A DNA stretch of 64,000 nucleotides from JAPSGB01 sp963775185 (GTDB lineage Bacteria > Myxococcota_A > Polyangia > Polyangiales > Polyangiaceae): the NCBI GenBank assembly GCA_963775185.1, contig CAVZIE010000033.1, positions 248,001 to 312,000 on the forward strand, given 5' to 3'. Made by a program: the position numbers and the translations under genes. Within the stretch, counting starts at the first letter, position 1; each line of letters starts with the position of its first letter. The notes under the pieces were generated by a model that worked only from the letters and a program-made list of their open reading frames with translations, did not search any database and was not told the origin of the DNA. Positions 61,803 to 64,000 of the stretch are shown here, piece after piece.

Positions 61803-62379
61803 CTACAGGGTGGGGCTACTGAGAACGGGGGGCTCGCTGATGACCGGGTTGTCGGGGAACTCGGACGGATCGGTGTCGGGAATGTTCGGGTCGATGCTCA
61901 CGGTGACCCGTGACTCGCCAACAAAACCTGTCTCCTCGCCGATGCACTGGTTGGCCTCGGCGACGAGCGTGCGCACGCGATCGCGCAGCACCTGGAGGAT
62001 CGTGAACTCGTGACGCGCGCGGTCCGCATCGCTGTGCTCGACGGCGCCCTTCAGACTCGACGCGCGATCGCGCGCGGTCCGGATCGCGACGTCGATCTGG
62101 TTCAGCTTGTCGTTCAAGCAGAGCACCTTGACCACGTCGCGCGCGGTGCGCGCTTGCTGGAGCTGGCGGCGCACATTGCCGGCGCCTTGATCCATTTCTG
62201 GCAGGTACACATCCGCCTTCGCCTGCATCTCGGCAGGCGAGAGCTTCACGTCGCGTTGCGTCGTGATCTCTGGTGGCGGCGCAGTCGGACTCGGGCTGCG
62301 TCTGCGCGGCGGCGACACCGAGCATCCCGAACACGATCGACGCGGCGATCACGGGCCAGGTGTTCTTCGTCAAGCGCAT
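61803..62379 (-). pseudogene. Small exported protein gene with one frameshift
   Basis: Start ATG at 62379, with GGGAGG about 10 nt upstream; signal peptide RLTKNTWPVIAASIVFGMLGVAAAQ. Near 62275 the frame changes (one extra base), continuing PPPEITTQRDVKLSP and then a helical charged region (RRQLQQARTARDVVKVL, DRASSLKGAVEHSD) and a tail IPDTDPSEFPDNPVIS, to the stop at 61803. About 190 residues if corrected. A near-consensus promoter lies 35 bp upstream, and the barrel gene follows after 67 bp, so it is probably the first gene of the export operon. Function unknown. Confidence 0.7.
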
Positions 62380-62413
62380 CGACTCAAGCCTCCCTCTGAT
62401 GTCGGACAAAGGC

Positions 62414-62443
62414 AGTATAGGTACGTGCAGGCGACGCTGTCAA
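62414..62443 (-). promoter_or_regulatory. Near-consensus promoter of the polysaccharide export genes
   Basis: On the minus strand TTGACA (62443-62438) is separated by 18 bp from TATACT (62419-62414, five of six matches). The transcript would start near 62407 and lead directly to the gene starting at 62379, and then to the barrel and OPX genes. Confidence 0.7.
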
Positions 62444-62573
62444 CGTGCGATCAATTCTGGAAATACGCAAGCATTTTCCATACATTACGCGCTGTCGCGT
62501 CGTTTTCATGGCTCCGAGGCGGGGCCCGCCTCAGGTCGGGTGCGCTCGCGGCGCCGGGCGTTCAACGTGAGAG

Positions 62574-63989
62574 CTACTGCTTCACGAACGTGACCGGCAC
62601 CACGACGACAGCGCTGCCACCCTCCGGCGGAGCGAACTGGGCCGCGCTCGCACGCGACCGGACGCAGCCCACCACCGAACCGGGCAGGCTACCGCTGGAC
62701 GACGCGCTCACGCCCTGGACCTCGCCGCCTGGACCGACGCGGATGGTCAAGCGGATGCTGCCCTGGGAGTCGGGGTTCTGCGCGAGTCCGCGGTTGTAGC
62801 AGGCGCGGAAGCCCGCGCGCATTCCGGCGACGACGCGGCTCGCGTTGCTGACCGTGCCGCCGCTGACGGCGGCGCCGCCAACCGACGCCGAGCCGTGCGG
62901 ACCGGCGACCTTCGTCACCTTGCCGGTGCCCTCGGTGCCGGACGTCTTGCCCGTCGTGCCGATGCCGGACAGGCCGCCGCCCGCCATGCCAGGCCGGATC
63001 GCACCGCCACCGCCACCGAGATGCAGATCGCCGGTGCTGGCGCCGACGCCGGCACCGCTTGCAGCGGCCTGGTCGAGAGCGCTGGTCGCGACCTCGCTGT
63101 TGCGGAGCACGCCGGCCGTGGCGGGCCCGTCGCTCGCCAGCGCACCAAGCGTCGCCATCTCGAGCTGATCGAGCTTGTTGTTGAGAGCCGCTGCCTGCTG
63201 CTGGGTCATCTTGCCGCCGGTGGCCTTGCCGTTGTCCTTCGGCGCGGCCTTGGTCGGCGTGTCCTTCTTCTCCGCCTTGTCCGCCTTGTCCGCGTTCTGA
63301 TCCGCGTTGTCGGCCTTCTGCTCGATCGGCGGCGGCGGCGGCAGCGACTTCACCGAGTCCACGAGGCTGGCCATGCTGACCTCCTCGTCGACGATCGGAT
63401 CCAGCCAATCGGAGTAGATCGCGCCGATGGCGAGGAAGTGCAGCAGGAACGAGAACGCGGCGATCATCGTCGTCGCCCAGTCGATGCTGGTGGCGCCACG
63501 CGTCACCGAAACCGGCAGCTGCGGCTTCGGCTGGATCGGCGGCGGGGCGACGAACTGGAACAGGAACGTCGTGTCGCCGACGACGACCTTGCCGCGCGAG
63601 TCCTCGGTCAGCCGGATCTGGTAGGCGCCTTGCGGCGTCCTGCGCGCCTGCCCGCGCAGCATCGCGAGATCCGAGATGCCCGTCGGCAGCGCGATGCGCC
63701 CCGTCATGCCATCCAGGAAGTTCAGGCAGTACTCGTTGCCGACGAGCTCGAACAGGCGGAAGTTCGGCGGCATGTTCGTGCTGGCCACGACGAACATGCT
63801 CTTCTCGCTCGGACCGACGGTAACGTGCCCGCGCTGCTTGATGATTCGCTCCTCGACGACGCGGCCGGCCTGCACGAGTCCGATCCGGAGGACCTTCGGG
63901 CCGGTGGCGGCGACGGCGCGCATCACGGCGGTCATCTGGCCGGGACGTGCGGACCCGGGGCTCTGCTGCTGATAGGGCGGCTGCATCAT
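62574..63989 (-). CDS. AgmX/PglI C-terminal-domain protein, TonB-like
   Basis: 471 residues. N-terminal FHA-like or beta-sandwich part (about 30-150; VEERIIKQRGHVTVGPSEKS), a membrane helix (about 172-192), then a Lys/Ala/Asp-rich and Gly-rich periplasmic linker (about 210-375), and a C-terminal domain (about 385-471; FRACYNRGLAQNPDSQGSIRLTI, VGCVRSRAS, VVVVPVTFVKQ) of the AgmX/PglI type, related to TonB. In myxobacteria such proteins are linked to adventurous gliding. The two cysteines in the C-terminal domain may be paired. The start (MMQPPY) is certain only to within one codon. The ExbB/ExbD pair at 1-1587 is a possible energiser, not a neighbour. Confidence 0.9.
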   Translation of the reverse strand: MMQPPYQQQSPGSARPGQMTAVMRAVAATGPKVLRIGLVQAGRVVEERIIKQRGHVTVGPSEKSMFVVASTNMPPNFRLFELVGNEYCLNFLDGMTGRIALPTGISDLAMLRGQARRTPQGAYQIRLTEDSRGKVVVGDTTFLFQFVAPPPIQPKPQLPVSVTRGATSIDWATTMIAAFSFLLHFLAIGAIYSDWLDPIVDEEVSMASLVDSVKSLPPPPPIEQKADNADQNADKADKAEKKDTPTKAAPKDNGKATGGKMTQQQAAALNNKLDQLEMATLGALASDGPATAGVLRNSEVATSALDQAAASGAGVGASTGDLHLGGGGGAIRPGMAGGGLSGIGTTGKTSGTEGTGKVTKVAGPHGSASVGGAAVSGGTVSNASRVVAGMRAGFRACYNRGLAQNPDSQGSIRLTIRVGPGGEVQGVSASSSGSLPGSVVGCVRSRASAAQFAPPEGGSAVVVVPVTFVKQ

Positions 63990-64000
63990 CGACGATCCTT

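Overview
This is a high-GC stretch (roughly two thirds G+C by eye) of a bacterial chromosome, most likely from a myxobacterium (Myxococcota). The pointers are an AgmX/PglI-type TonB-like protein at the right end, split ExbB/ExbD/ExbD genes at the left end, Gly/Thr/Ala-rich lipoproteins, a C2-PDZ lipoprotein, a short OPX polysaccharide-export lipoprotein beside a beta-barrel gene, and the usual delta-lineage housekeeping genes. I saw no rRNA, tRNA, CRISPR array, phage or insertion sequence.

Layout: 1-1587 ExbB/ExbD/ExbD proton-channel operon (5' end cut off). 1833-7320 a membrane pyrophosphatase homologue that has lost its catalytic signatures, then a SWIM-SNF2 helicase. 7399-13619 a Gly-rich lipoprotein and the cell-shape operon mreB-mreC-mreD-mrdA-rodA (minus strand). 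13905-20922 two-RRM RNA-binding protein, lipid kinase, divergent Lgt, three tightly overlapping exported proteins, PepP, lipoprotein. 20993-27998 zinc-ribbon protein, a large secreted esterase, RluB, a cupin, two repeat lipoproteins, a ribbon-helix-helix protein with a near-consensus promoter. 28107-38568 LepA, an M16 protease pair, a barrel protein with a damaged 3' end, phosphohexomutase, biotin carboxylase, RlmN, MazG. 38569-46150 an intergenic inverted-repeat element, PaaG-like hydratase, CysK, YgfZ, C2-PDZ lipoprotein, TENA-like protein, an amidotransferase fold lacking its nucleophile, lipoproteins. 46263-52281 patatin, lipoprotein and a compact polyketide-like locus: ACP plus two fused ketosynthase/chain-length-factor-like proteins (the second frameshifted). 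52466-58525 a hydratase pseudogene, MoxR, UPF0104 membrane protein, RluD, GT-C glycosyltransferase, Maf. 58581-62379 an exported protein and a polysaccharide-export group (OPX lipoprotein, barrel and small exported protein, the last two frameshifted) driven by a near-consensus promoter. 62574-63989 AgmX/PglI-like TonB-type protein.

Three features stand out. (1) A palindromic repeat with core GCCGGTCCGGCGCGG occurs at about eight places, mostly hugging stop codons or lying between convergent genes, and in three cases it supplies or disrupts coding sequence. (2) Several proteins look like pseudoenzymes or divergent enzymes (pyrophosphatase, class II amidotransferase, Lgt). (3) An orphan ACP/KS-CLF locus has none of the usual reductase or dehydratase partners in view. 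Single-base frameshifts cluster in accessory genes (envelope proteins, ketosynthase, hydratase) while the housekeeping genes are intact.
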